Source: Comamonadaceae bacterium
Lineage (GTDB): Bacteria; Pseudomonadota; Gammaproteobacteria; Burkholderiales; Burkholderiaceae_C
Length of the DNA stretch: 12,663 bases
Reading direction: 5' to 3'
Assembly: GCA_947454585.1 (NCBI GenBank)
Contig: CANGML010000027.1
Location: 1-12,663 of the forward strand
The translations under genes and the position numbers were made by a program. Under the pieces are notes generated by a model. That model saw only the letters and a program-made list of their open reading frames with translations, was not told where the DNA came from and ran no database searches. Numbering within the stretch: position 1 is the stretch's first letter; each line of letters starts with the position of its first letter. Below are positions 6,796 through 12,663 of the stretch, in pieces.

Positions 6796-7747
6796 GCGCC
6801 GCATCAGCAGCGTGACTCAAACATAGGTGCGCGCTGTTGCGCGCCACCTCATCAAAGATCTTTTGACGAATCTCGTTCTTGCGTCGCAGCTGAGAGCGCT
6901 TGCTCGAGGGGACCTCTTGTTCAGAACGTGGCACCCACTGAATAGGCAAACGCCAATGCGTTGTCGATACGGCGCCCAAGGTCCCTAACTCCTCCCACAG
7001 CTTGTCATAACTTTGACCGACGCGTTGCGACAAACTGCGGTAACCGGAGTACACGTGACCCGCATCTGAAACACCGACCATCCCAGCCAATTGCCAACCC
7101 GCGGCGAGTCCCTGCAGCGCTGTCATGAGGATATTCTGAGGCCGGGTCCGCTCCATACTTTGGGTCACGGTCTTGATTTCTTGATTCAATGCGCGTTGAC
7201 CTTGCATGTTGCCGATGACCATCACAAAGCCAGACGCTTGAATACCAAGCATGTTGGCGGGCAAGATGCTGAATGCGGCTCGCATCACTGAGACGCCATT
7301 TAACTTGAGGTGCATGGCTAACTCACCCTCGCGCCCCAAACCTCTGGCTGGCTCTACCTCAAGGCTGATCACGCCCTCTGCATAGGTTTGCGTGAAAAAC
7401 GCATGCGCGCCACGCTTGTAAAAATCAAGCACGGTCTGCGCGGAATGACGCGTGAGCAACCATTCGAAGTGCGCCAACAACGCGTCAGTTCGTTTGATTG
7501 GGCTAAGGCCGTTCCACAAATAGGGACGCATCGAACGAAGGATGACGGGTAGCTCCGAGTGCGTGAGTTCTGACAACCCATGCGCTTCAAAAAAACCACA
7601 TATGCGATGCAAGTCATCCTTAGACAAGTGGTAGCGCAAGCGAAACTTTAATCGACGCTTGAAAGTTTGCAACCAGCCGCCGGTCCCGCCGTCAGTCAAT
7701 CGGAACAACTCGTTCGAGTTACGTGTTTCCATAATTGTGTGGGTCAT
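6785..7747 (-). CDS. VirK/YbjX family (DUF535) protein
   Basis: A 320-aa protein of the DUF535 family, which includes Shigella VirK and Escherichia/Salmonella YbjX. Relatives have been linked to virulence-factor export and peptide resistance, but no biochemical activity is established. It is predicted cytoplasmic: no signal peptide. Family-like parts are MRPYLWNGLS (73-82), FYKRG (109-113), LEVEPARGLGREGELAMHL (129-147), SFxILP (160-163 region), IGNMQG (178-183), the HVYSGYR segment (231-237), YDKLWEELG (247-255), WRLP (265-268) and a basic SSKRSQLRRKNEIRQK stretch (281-296). The start is set at ATG 7747; an upstream in-frame TTG at 7771 lies inside the tRNA-Gly terminator. The only Shine-Dalgarno candidate is AGG eight bases upstream. 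Confidence 0.9.
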   Translation of the reverse strand: MTHTIMETRNSNELFRLTDGGTGGWLQTFKRRLKFRLRYHLSKDDLHRICGFFEAHGLSELTHSELPVILRSMRPYLWNGLSPIKRTDALLAHFEWLLTRHSAQTVLDFYKRGAHAFFTQTYAEGVISLEVEPARGLGREGELAMHLKLNGVSVMRAAFSILPANMLGIQASGFVMVIGNMQGQRALNQEIKTVTQSMERTRPQNILMTALQGLAAGWQLAGMVGVSDAGHVYSGYRSLSQRVGQSYDKLWEELGTLGAVSTTHWRLPIQWVPRSEQEVPSSKRSQLRRKNEIRQKIFDEVARNSAHLCLSHAADAALTF

Positions 7748-7769
7748 TGGCGTTGCCTGGTTAAATACC

Positions 7770-7805
7770 AAGAAGCCCCTGCAACATGCGTTTCAGGGGC
7801 TTCTT
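7770..7805 (-). terminator. Intrinsic terminator of tRNA-Gly
   Basis: A perfect 12-bp inverted repeat (AAGAAGCCCCTG at 7770-7781, CAGGGGCTTCTT at 7794-7805). Its 12-nt loop can pair three more bases (AAC/GTT). On the minus strand it begins 5 nt after tRNA-Gly ends. The T-tract is short (TTCTT, then GGTATTT). Position and strength fit termination of the tRNA transcript ahead of the DUF535 gene. Confidence 0.8.
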
Positions 7806-7810
7806 GAAAT

Positions 7811-7886
7811 TGGAGCGGGAAACGAGGCTCGAACTCGCGACCTCAACCTTGGCAAGGTTGCGCTCTACCAACTGAGCTATTCCCGC
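7811..7886 (-). tRNA. tRNA-Gly (anticodon GCC)
   Basis: Acceptor stem GCGGGAA/TTCCCGC, D arm with AGCTCAGTTGGTAGAGC, anticodon stem CAACC/GGTTG with loop TTGCCAA (anticodon GCC), T loop TTCGAGC, and encoded terminal CCA (complement of 7811-7813). It is 76 nt long and reads Gly GGC/GGU. Confidence 0.98.
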
Positions 7887-7912
7887 GTGGAGTGGTTAAT
7901 TCCGAAGGCATT

Positions 7913-7941
7913 ATTCTAATCTCAAAAGCCAGTGTTTTCAA
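7913..7941 (-). promoter_or_regulatory. Sigma70 promoter for tRNA-Gly
   Basis: On the minus strand: -35 TTGAAA (complement of 7936-7941), a 17-nt spacer, and -10 TAGAAT (complement of 7913-7918). Each hexamer matches the consensus at five of six positions. A start near 7906 gives about a 20-nt 5' leader before the tRNA. The -35 lies inside the last codons of the radical SAM gene. Confidence 0.75.
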
Positions 7942-9859
7942 GGATCTTTGCAATTTTGTGGCGGTCTACTGTTGGCTTTGGACATTTGCCTTTGGGAAGG
8001 TCGAACCACGAACGCACATCTTGCTCAAGCCCCACACCGTACATATAGTTGTAAATGGCTTTCTTGAGGCCTAGCCCCAACCCCTCGTGATCGGTGCCTG
8101 TAGGGTCAATAAAAGCTATGTCGTTCTTGGCAAAACTCACCTCTGGCAAGGGCACCAGCTGAACGCCATAGTCGGCGGGGTTCTTCCCTACAGGGGAATG
8201 CACCGTGCACGCAAAGCGATGAAAAAAACCACTTTGAATGCAGCCGTTTTCAAACAATTGACGCACGTATTCCAGGGCGTCCACTGTGTCTTGCAAGGTC
8301 TGCGTGGGGAATCCATACATCAGATACGCATGGACCAAGATGCCGGCATCTGAGAAGCTTTTGGTCACCTGCGCCACTTGCTCGACCGAGACGCCTTTCT
8401 TCATCAGGTTCAGCAGCCGATCTGAAGCGACCTCCAAACCGCCGGACAAAGCAATACAACCACTTTGCGCCAACAGCTCCGCCAAAGCGGGTGTGAAGGT
8501 TTTCTCAAACCGAATATTGCCCCACCAGGAGATATGGAGCTGGCGCCGCAACAGCTCTTGCGCTAAGGCCTTCAAGGCTTTAGGGGGGGCCGCCTCATCC
8601 ACAAAATGAAACCCTGTTTGGCCGGTCTCTGCCACGATTTGCTCAATCCGATCGACCAAGGTTTTAGCCGAGGCTGTTTCGTAGCGGGAGATGTAATCCA
8701 AGCTCACATCGCAAAAACTACATTTCTTCCAGTAACAGCCGTGCGCCACCGTGAGCTTGTTCCAACGCCCATCGCTCCACAAACGGTGCATGGGGTTGAG
8801 CATGTCCAGCAGAGACAAATAGCGATCTAACGCCAAGCCATCCCATGTCGGCGTGCCGACCGCATCAAACGGCACATCGGGTTCAGACCAATTCATCAAC
8901 CGCACATCGCCCGCCTCGTTGCGCACATATGTGCGAACCAATCGCTGAACGCTGCGCTTGCCTTTTAAATGGTCAATCAGCGCGAGTAAAGGTCTCTCGC
9001 CTGCATCAAGGCTGATGAAGTCGACGAAGTCAAACAAGCGCGGCTCTGTCAGCTCTCGCAGCTCGGTGTTGACAAAACCGCCCCCCAACGCAATACGAAC
9101 GCCTGGGTGATGTGTCTTGATGGTTTGTGCGATTCGCAATGCGGCGTAGACAGCCCCAGGGAAAGGCACTGACAGCAACACCAGCTGAGGTTGGTGCTTG
9201 GTCATGACCTCCATGGTCAATGCTCGCAATAGGTCATCCACCAAGTTGGGCGGGGCCGCGAGGGCTTGGGCTAGGGGGTCAAAGGTTGCTTGACTTCCCG
9301 CCAACTGTTCGGCGTAACGCACGAATTCAAAGCGGCTGTCAACGGCATCACGCACCACATCAGCCAGATCGTTGAGGTACAAGGTGGCCAAATGTCGAGC
9401 GCGGTCTTGCTGTCCTAAGGCACCAAAAGCCCAAGCCAAAGGGTCCCCACCCTCCCCATCATCAAATACGTCCAATGAGGCAAACCGAGGCCCCTCCGGC
9501 AAGAAACCGCGCCCAGCAATGCGGTGACTCAAGGTGGCGTCACGGCCCTGTAAAAAGGCAATCGTCGGGCTGATGGTGCTGTGGTAGCGGTCAAAAAAAT
9601 CAAGGAAGAAATTAACGCACGCACTGCGTTGATCTTCGGGCTGAGACACGGCGCATGCACGAATTTTTAGCAAATTGTCAGGTGTCAGCAGCGTCAACAC
9701 GAGGGCTAGCGCTAGATCCTCCTGCACCGCATCCATGCCCTGGGAACGCAAAAAGCCCGTCAGGTAAGCCGTTGAAGGATACGGCGTATTGAGCTGCGTC
9801 ATCGGAGGGATGAGGCTTAGCACACGAAAATTAGGGGCTGGAGAATTAGAAACAGTCAT
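7922..9859 (-). CDS. Cobalamin-binding-type radical SAM protein
   Basis: A 645-aa enzyme that probably uses a [4Fe-4S] cluster and S-adenosylmethionine for radical chemistry on an unknown substrate. The N-terminal third to half looks like a B12-binding-type module: VLSLIPPM at 13-20, then after a helical insert PQLVLLSVPFPG (224-235) and IALGGGFVN (256-264), like the Rossmann-type B12 fold. The radical SAM core starts at KLTVAHGCYWKKCSFCDV (368-385). The cluster cysteines are C375, C380 and C383, spaced CX4CX2C instead of CX3CX2C. Barrel-like strands follow: FHFVDEA (417-423), ISWWGNIR (443-450), ALSGGLEV (470-477) and VHAYLMYGFPTQT (509-521). No classical cobalamin-ligand DxHxxG motif is visible, so B12 use is uncertain. 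It stands alone, so the substrate cannot be inferred from neighbours. No Shine-Dalgarno precedes ATG 9859. Confidence 0.88.
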   Translation of the reverse strand: MTVSNSPAPNFRVLSLIPPMTQLNTPYPSTAYLTGFLRSQGMDAVQEDLALALVLTLLTPDNLLKIRACAVSQPEDQRSACVNFFLDFFDRYHSTISPTIAFLQGRDATLSHRIAGRGFLPEGPRFASLDVFDDGEGGDPLAWAFGALGQQDRARHLATLYLNDLADVVRDAVDSRFEFVRYAEQLAGSQATFDPLAQALAAPPNLVDDLLRALTMEVMTKHQPQLVLLSVPFPGAVYAALRIAQTIKTHHPGVRIALGGGFVNTELRELTEPRLFDFVDFISLDAGERPLLALIDHLKGKRSVQRLVRTYVRNEAGDVRLMNWSEPDVPFDAVGTPTWDGLALDRYLSLLDMLNPMHRLWSDGRWNKLTVAHGCYWKKCSFCDVSLDYISRYETASAKTLVDRIEQIVAETGQTGFHFVDEAAPPKALKALAQELLRRQLHISWWGNIRFEKTFTPALAELLAQSGCIALSGGLEVASDRLLNLMKKGVSVEQVAQVTKSFSDAGILVHAYLMYGFPTQTLQDTVDALEYVRQLFENGCIQSGFFHRFACTVHSPVGKNPADYGVQLVPLPEVSFAKNDIAFIDPTGTDHEGLGLGLKKAIYNYMYGVGLEQDVRSWFDLPKGKCPKPTVDRHKIAKILENTGF

Positions 9860-9951
9860 GAATGGCTAGATTATCAATGTAGGCCTTGGCTGTGACTTGA
9901 GCTCCAGGGAGATGCATCAAAAAGATAAAATTATCAACACCCACTCAAGAA

Positions 9952-9979
9952 TTGAAAATTCGCTCCGAAATCCTATGAG
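9952..9979 (+). promoter_or_regulatory. Candidate promoter for the carbonic-anhydrase-like gene
   Basis: -35 TTGAAA (9952-9957), a 16-nt spacer, -10 TATGAG (9974-9979, four of six consensus positions). A start near 9986 would give about a 30-nt leader before GTG 10017 and would place the upstream ATG at 9975 inside the promoter. It is a weak match. Confidence 0.35.
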
Positions 9980-10016
9980 CAAACTTTCTTTTTATAACCA
10001 CCACCAGGACATCACT

Positions 10017-10595
10017 GTGAACAAACTCACCCCCTCTTGCGCCTGTTGCGGGCCACTTCAATTGGCCGGACATCCCTCACGCCGCGGTTTTTTAACAGCA
10101 GGGGCGGCAGCCGTCGCTGGCAGCCTATTGGGCACGACGCCATTTCAAGCCCAAGCAGCCAGTGGCAGCTACGAAGCGATGCTGGTCAACTGTATTGATC
10201 CACGCTTCACCACCCTGAGCTGGCAATACATGGGCCTGTTGCAAGGCATCAGCCGTGAAAAATTGACCGACAACTACAGCCAGTTTGTCATGGCGGGCGG
10301 CCCCATCGGCGCGGTGCATCCCAAATTTTCGGCATGGCACAAGACCTATTGGGATAACTTAGAGATCACCGTGTCCTTGCACAACATCAAGCGCGTGGTG
10401 GGCCTCACACACCGTGACTGCGGTGCTGCCAAATTAGCTTTTGGCGACAATAAGGTTGCTGACAAGCACGATGAGACGGAAGCCCATGCAGAGGCACTGA
10501 ATGAGTTCCGCCGCCAAGTGATCAAGCGCCACCCTAAGCTAAGTGTCATCACCGGCGTCATGAGCTTAGACGGCCGCGTGGATTTGATCGGTTAA
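10017..10595 (+). CDS. Tat-exported beta-carbonic-anhydrase-like protein
   Basis: Probably a zinc enzyme of the beta-carbonic anhydrase fold (CO2/bicarbonate interconversion), exported folded to the periplasm. With the GTG 10017 start it has 192 aa. The twin-arginine motif SRRGFL (21-26) is followed by a hydrophobic stretch (27-40) and a likely cleavage after QAQA (44-47). Core motifs are CIDPR (C59, D61, R63) and HRDC (H132, C135), the Cys/Asp-Arg and HxxC zinc-site pattern of beta-CAs. The distance between them (~73 residues) is longer than in classical enzymes. GTG is chosen because AGGA at 10006-10009 lies 7 nt upstream. ATG 9975 has no Shine-Dalgarno, and longer TTG/ATG starts at 9897/9912 are poor. 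Three cysteines (8, 10, 11) precede the twin arginines. Enzymatic activity is not proven by sequence. Confidence 0.8.
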   Translation: MNKLTPSCACCGPLQLAGHPSRRGFLTAGAAAVAGSLLGTTPFQAQAASGSYEAMLVNCIDPRFTTLSWQYMGLLQGISREKLTDNYSQFVMAGGPIGAVHPKFSAWHKTYWDNLEITVSLHNIKRVVGLTHRDCGAAKLAFGDNKVADKHDETEAHAEALNEFRRQVIKRHPKLSVITGVMSLDGRVDLIG

Positions 10596-10606
10596 ACCAT
10601 TAAAGC

Positions 10607-10619
10607 CTCAGCGACTGAG
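10607..10619 (+). repeat. Small hairpin after the carbonic-anhydrase-like gene
   Basis: CTCAG-cga-CTGAG: a 5-bp stem with 3-nt loop, 11 nt after the stop codon and without a T-tract. It may be part of a longer structured 3' region ending at 10729. Confidence 0.4.
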
Positions 10620-10654
10620 ACCGATATATAGGGTTCAAGGTTGCTTAGGTTTAT

Positions 10655-10729
10655 GACCGCTCTCGCTACCAGCCCGAATTTTTAGGGCGCGTATGGACTC
10701 CATTCATCGCCGAGAGCGGTCCCCTTTTT
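10655..10729 (+). terminator. Long-loop inverted repeat with U-tract
   Basis: GACCGCTCTCG (10655-10665) pairs perfectly with CGAGAGCGGTC (10711-10721) and is followed by ccc and five T (10725-10729). The 45-nt loop can form two more short stems: GCCC/GGGC (10672-10675/10685-10688) and ATGG/CCAT (10693-10696/10700-10703), giving a three-way junction. It probably ends the carbonic-anhydrase-like transcript, but a usual intrinsic terminator has a much shorter loop, so a small structured RNA is an alternative. The T-tract overlaps the stop codon of the gene on the other strand. Confidence 0.6.
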
Positions 10730-11186
10730 AGGGCTTACATGCGACCTCATGCATACGGTAGTGCCGGATGTCATCAAAGTGCAGCGGCGTCTTGATGAAC
10801 TGCCTGGCAAACTCTGAATTACTTTCCTGAATAAACGTGTCTTTCGCCTTGTGCGTGATGAAGGGCACTTTGCCCACCATGTCTCGGTAAAAAATACGTT
10901 CCATCAATTGAATCGATTGCTCTTGGCAATTGATCTCATAAGTGGATTGCTCTGATGAATAGTTGTACAACATGACTTTCACCACAGCCTTGGGCGTATG
11001 GAACGGCACCTTTGCGTCGACAGGTAATTGTGTAAAGGTGCGCAAGACCTTCACCTTGCCTTTGTTTTCAAGTGGCGAATAGTAATAGTCATTCGAGCCG
11101 TGGTTGTTATTTGTGAAATACACCCAGCCCGCCCATGCAGAAGCTTGCATCGCCATCGCTAAAAGCAGGAATAAAAATTTAGGCAT
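10728..11186 (-). CDS. Secreted surface-adhesin-E-like protein
   Basis: A 152-aa exported protein resembling the surface-adhesin protein E family (named for Haemophilus influenzae protein E), common as small secreted proteins in betaproteobacteria and mostly without known function. Residues 1-19 are a signal peptide (FLFLLLAMAM, likely cleavage after AWA). The mature part begins GWVYFTNNN, followed by YYYSP (34-38), a KVKVLRTFTQL strand (44-54), VKVMLYNYSSEQSTYEINCQ (69-88) and FYRD (99-102). C87 and C150 could form a disulfide. Start ATG 11186 is chosen for the clean signal peptide; a start at 11273 would add 29 residues and run through the divergent neighbour. No clear Shine-Dalgarno is present. 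Family assignment is from pattern, not a search. Confidence 0.75.
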   Translation of the reverse strand: MPKFLFLLLAMAMQASAWAGWVYFTNNNHGSNDYYYSPLENKGKVKVLRTFTQLPVDAKVPFHTPKAVVKVMLYNYSSEQSTYEINCQEQSIQLMERIFYRDMVGKVPFITHKAKDTFIQESNSEFARQFIKTPLHFDDIRHYRMHEVACKP

Positions 11187-11234
11187 AACTGACAGCGATT
11201 TTATTTGCAAACCCAAATCATGGAAAATCATGTC

Positions 11235-11486
11235 ATGACTGATGCCACACAACACCCCGCCCTTCCCGATCATTTATCCATTGACCCGCGTAGCCCGCAT
11301 TTTGTTCAAGCTGTTTTTGAGCACAACATTGGCATACGCTTCAACGACAAAGAGCGCTTTGATGTCGAAGAATATTGCATCAGCGAGGGCTGGATCAAAG
11401 TGCCTGCCGGAAAAACCTTGGACCGAAAAGGCAAGCCTTTGCTGATCAAGCTCAAAGGCAGAGTCGAAGCGTTTTACAAAGAATGA
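11235..11486 (+). CDS. DUF3297 family protein
   Basis: A small conserved cytoplasmic protein of 83 aa. The family pattern is clear: PALPDHLSIDPRSPHF near the start, VFEHNIGIRFN, then EEYCISEGWIKVPAGK and DRKGKPLLIKLKG near the end. Its function is unknown. ATG 11235 is chosen because family members begin shortly before the PALPD segment; GGA lies about 11 nt upstream. ATG 11220 and TTG 11205 are in frame but lack a Shine-Dalgarno. The stop codon TGA overlaps the Shine-Dalgarno of the next gene, so the two are coupled. Confidence 0.88.
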   Translation: MTDATQHPALPDHLSIDPRSPHFVQAVFEHNIGIRFNDKERFDVEEYCISEGWIKVPAGKTLDRKGKPLLIKLKGRVEAFYKE

Positions 11487-11496
11487 GGAGAATCCG

Positions 11497-11802
11497 ATGA
11501 CCAAAGCTTATGTGATTGGCCAAATTACAGTGACCAACCCTGAAGGCTATGCCTCTTATGCTTCTCGCGTCCCTGCCACCATTCAAGCAGCCGGTGGTCA
11601 GTACTTGGTGCGAGGTGGCCACACGACGCAATTAGAAGGACATAGCCAAGGCGACCGGCAGGTGGTCTTGGCGTTTCCCAGCAGAGCGGCTGCTGAAGCT
11701 TGGTATCACGGTGAAGCCTATCAAGCCATCCTTCCCCATCGGCTTCAGAACTCGACCGGTTCACTGATGGTGGTGGATGGGTATGAAGCTCTGAAAGCTT
11801 GA
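11497..11802 (+). CDS. DUF1330 family protein
   Basis: A 101-aa protein of the DUF1330 family, which has a dimeric alpha/beta-barrel (ferredoxin-like) fold; no established function. Typical features are AYVIGQITVTNPEGYASYA (4-22), AAGGQYLVRGG (31-41), VVLAFPSRAAAEAWYHGEAYQ (56-76, cut here by position only) and the HRLQNSTGSLMVVDG end (81-95). AGGAG at 11486-11490 lies six bases before ATG. It is 10 bp from DUF3297 and almost certainly in the same transcript. A bidirectional terminator follows 11 bp after its stop. Confidence 0.93.
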   Translation: MTKAYVIGQITVTNPEGYASYASRVPATIQAAGGQYLVRGGHTTQLEGHSQGDRQVVLAFPSRAAAEAWYHGEAYQAILPHRLQNSTGSLMVVDGYEALKA

Positions 11803-11813
11803 GTCAGACACAT

Positions 11814-11843
11814 AAAAAAAGCCGCTCATCAGAGCGGCTTTTT
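11814..11843. terminator. Bidirectional intrinsic terminator
   Basis: Seven A, GCCGCTC, loop atca, GAGCGGC, five T. It serves the DUF1330 gene (+) and, with the longer seven-base U-tract, the ribosomal operon ending with rplI (-). Confidence 0.95.
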
Positions 11844-11859
11844 CACGGATCAGAAAAGC

Positions 11860-12312
11860 TTAAGCTGTTTCGCCGTAAACAGACACCGTGATCTCAACGA
11901 TCACGTCGGTGTGCAATGCCACCCCCACGGTGTTGTCACCAACCACCTTGATGGGGCCATGCGGCATACGGATCTGGGCTTTTGCCACTGCGAAACCTTC
12001 TTTGGTCAACGCTTCCGCGATGTCGTGGTTGGTCACAGAGCCAAACAAACGGCCATCCACACCTGCTTTTTGGCTGAGTTTGATGGCTTTACCAGCCAAC
12101 TTCTCACCTTGAGCTTGTGCAGCAGCCAATTTCTCAGCGGCCGCTTTTTCGAGTTCAGCGCGGCGAACTTCGAATTCTTTGATCGCAGCTTCAGTGGCGC
12201 GACGAGCGCGTCCTGAGGGGATCAAAAAGTTACGGGCGTAACCATCTTTCACACGGACGATTTCGCCGAGGTTGCCGAGGTTCACGACCTTGTCGAGCAG
12301 AATAATTTGCAT
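11860..12312 (-). CDS. rplI: 50S ribosomal protein L9
   Basis: Large-subunit protein L9, which binds 23S rRNA through its N-terminal domain. At 150 aa it has the normal length. N-domain motifs are [13 protein letters not shown] and [21 protein letters not shown] (residues 16-36, the L9 signature region). Then comes the long alanine/glutamate-rich connecting helix (~41-75) and the C-terminal domain ([13 protein letters not shown] onward). AAGGAG lies upstream of ATG. It is 11 nt downstream of rpsR in the same operon and ends at the shared terminator. Confidence 0.98.
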   Translation of the reverse strand: MQIILLDKVVNLGNLGEIVRVKDGYARNFLIPSGRARRATEAAIKEFEVRRAELEKAAAEKLAAAQAQGEKLAGKAIKLSQKAGVDGRLFGSVTNHDIAEALTKEGFAVAKAQIRMPHGPIKVVGDNTVGVALHTDVIVEITVSVYGETA

Positions 12313-12323
12313 GGTCGGTCTCC

Positions 12324-12605
12324 TTAGATCTTGTGCTGGTCGCTGTAGGGCACCAAAGCCAAGAAGCGTGCGCGCTTGATGGCCGTGTTCAGCTGACGTT
12401 GGTAAATAGCGCGAGTGCCGGTGAGGCGAGCGGGAATGATCTTGCCGTTTTCGGCAATGAAATCACGCAAGGTGTCGACGTCTTTGTAGTCGATTTCTTC
12501 AACGCCGGTGACGGTGAAGCGGCAAAAGCGCTTGCGCTTGAAGAGCAGGGATTGTGTGTTGCGCTTGGGGCGCTTGTCTTTGTTGAATTTCTTGAACGTG
12601 GCCAT
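12324..12605 (-). CDS. rpsR: 30S ribosomal protein S18
   Basis: Small-subunit protein S18, partner of S6 on the platform of the 30S subunit. It has 93 aa with a basic N-terminal extension ([11 protein letters not shown]) and the family core: [16 protein letters not shown] (27-42), then [19 protein letters not shown] (46-64) and [18 protein letters not shown] (69-86). AGGAGG precedes ATG 12605 closely. It is the second visible gene of the leftward priB-rpsR-rplI operon. Confidence 0.98.
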   Translation of the reverse strand: MATFKKFNKDKRPKRNTQSLLFKRKRFCRFTVTGVEEIDYKDVDTLRDFIAENGKIIPARLTGTRAIYQRQLNTAIKRARFLALVPYSDQHKI

Positions 12606-12619
12606 AGGGCCTCCTGAAA

Positions 12620-12663
12620 TTAATCTTGCTGAAACTCTTGAATATGGAAAACCACACTTTGAC
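12620..12663 (-). CDS. priB: Primosomal replication protein PriB (3' end only)
   Basis: The last 13 codons of a leftward gene read [13 protein letters not shown] and then TAA (complement of 12620-12622). This matches the usual C-terminus of betaproteobacterial PriB, a single-stranded-DNA-binding OB-fold protein of the replication-restart primosome. The location 14 nt upstream of rpsR is the standard rpsF-priB-rpsR-rplI order. The rest of the gene lies outside the window. Confidence 0.8.
   Translation of the reverse strand, partial: QSVVFHIQEFQQD

Noticed and set aside
7748..7771. TTG start for the DUF535 protein
   Set aside because: It lies in the terminator stem of tRNA-Gly; ATG 7747 is a better start.
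9897..10016. Longer N-terminus (TTG 9897, ATG 9912 or ATG 9975) for the carbonic-anhydrase-like protein
   Set aside because: A Tat signal with 40 extra residues before it is unlikely; none of these starts has a well-spaced Shine-Dalgarno, whereas GTG 10017 does. ATG 9975 remains a minor possibility.
10631..10645. GGTTCAA at 10633, suggesting a tRNA remnant or att site
   Set aside because: The flanking bases do not form a T stem and no acceptor or anticodon arms are present.
11187..11273. 29-residue extension of the adhesin-E-like protein
   Set aside because: It would bury the signal peptide and overlap the divergent DUF3297 gene.
1..12663. CRISPR array, insertion sequence, integrase, toxin-antitoxin or phage-defence operon
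   Set aside because: I found no regularly spaced repeats, no transposase or integrase motifs and no recognisable defence proteins; the only unexplained accessory gene is the orphan at 220-852.

Overview
The window looks like a chromosomal segment of a betaproteobacterium, order Burkholderiales, most likely family Comamonadaceae (Limnohabitans/Rhodoferax-like). This rests on the style of the IlvD, class I fumarase and DUF3297 proteins, on the priB-rpsR-rplI order at the right edge, and on moderately GC-rich coding DNA. The genus is an inference from protein recall; no search was run.

Left edge (1-921): an AT-rich patch unlike the rest. It holds several inverted repeats, including a perfect 18-bp palindrome, a possible 7-codon leader peptide with a good Shine-Dalgarno whose stop overlaps the next start (ATGA), and an orphan 210-aa protein with no recognised family. 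This is the best candidate for acquired DNA. Next (922-5530) is a metabolic block: lgt (lipoprotein diacylglyceryl transferase) runs leftward. Divergently, ilvD (branched-chain amino acid synthesis), a small periplasmic cytochrome c and a class I Fe-S fumarase run rightward to a symmetric bidirectional terminator.

Middle (5532-9859): mostly leftward. A hypothetical protein with an acidic segment and a Gly/His-rich tail lies 28 nt downstream of tRNA-Leu(UAA). A rightward gene encodes a secreted protein made of two tandem cysteine-bearing repeats. A DUF535 (VirK/YbjX) gene follows. Then come tRNA-Gly(GCC) with its own terminator and a promoter placed across the end of the preceding gene, and a 645-aa cobalamin-binding-type radical SAM protein with an unusual CX4CX2C cluster motif.

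Right part (9860-12663): a Tat-exported beta-carbonic-anhydrase-like protein read from a GTG start, followed by an intergenic region with a long-looped perfect inverted repeat and U-tract; a secreted surface-adhesin-E-like protein (leftward); a DUF3297-DUF1330 pair (rightward); a bidirectional terminator; and the ribosomal operon rplI-rpsR with the last codons of priB (leftward).

Most of the window is housekeeping. No CRISPR array, insertion sequence, or complete defence or toxin-antitoxin system is visible. The items most worth checking are the radical SAM protein, the exported carbonic-anhydrase-like protein, the hairpin region at 10607-10729, the two-repeat secreted protein and the AT-rich orphan locus.
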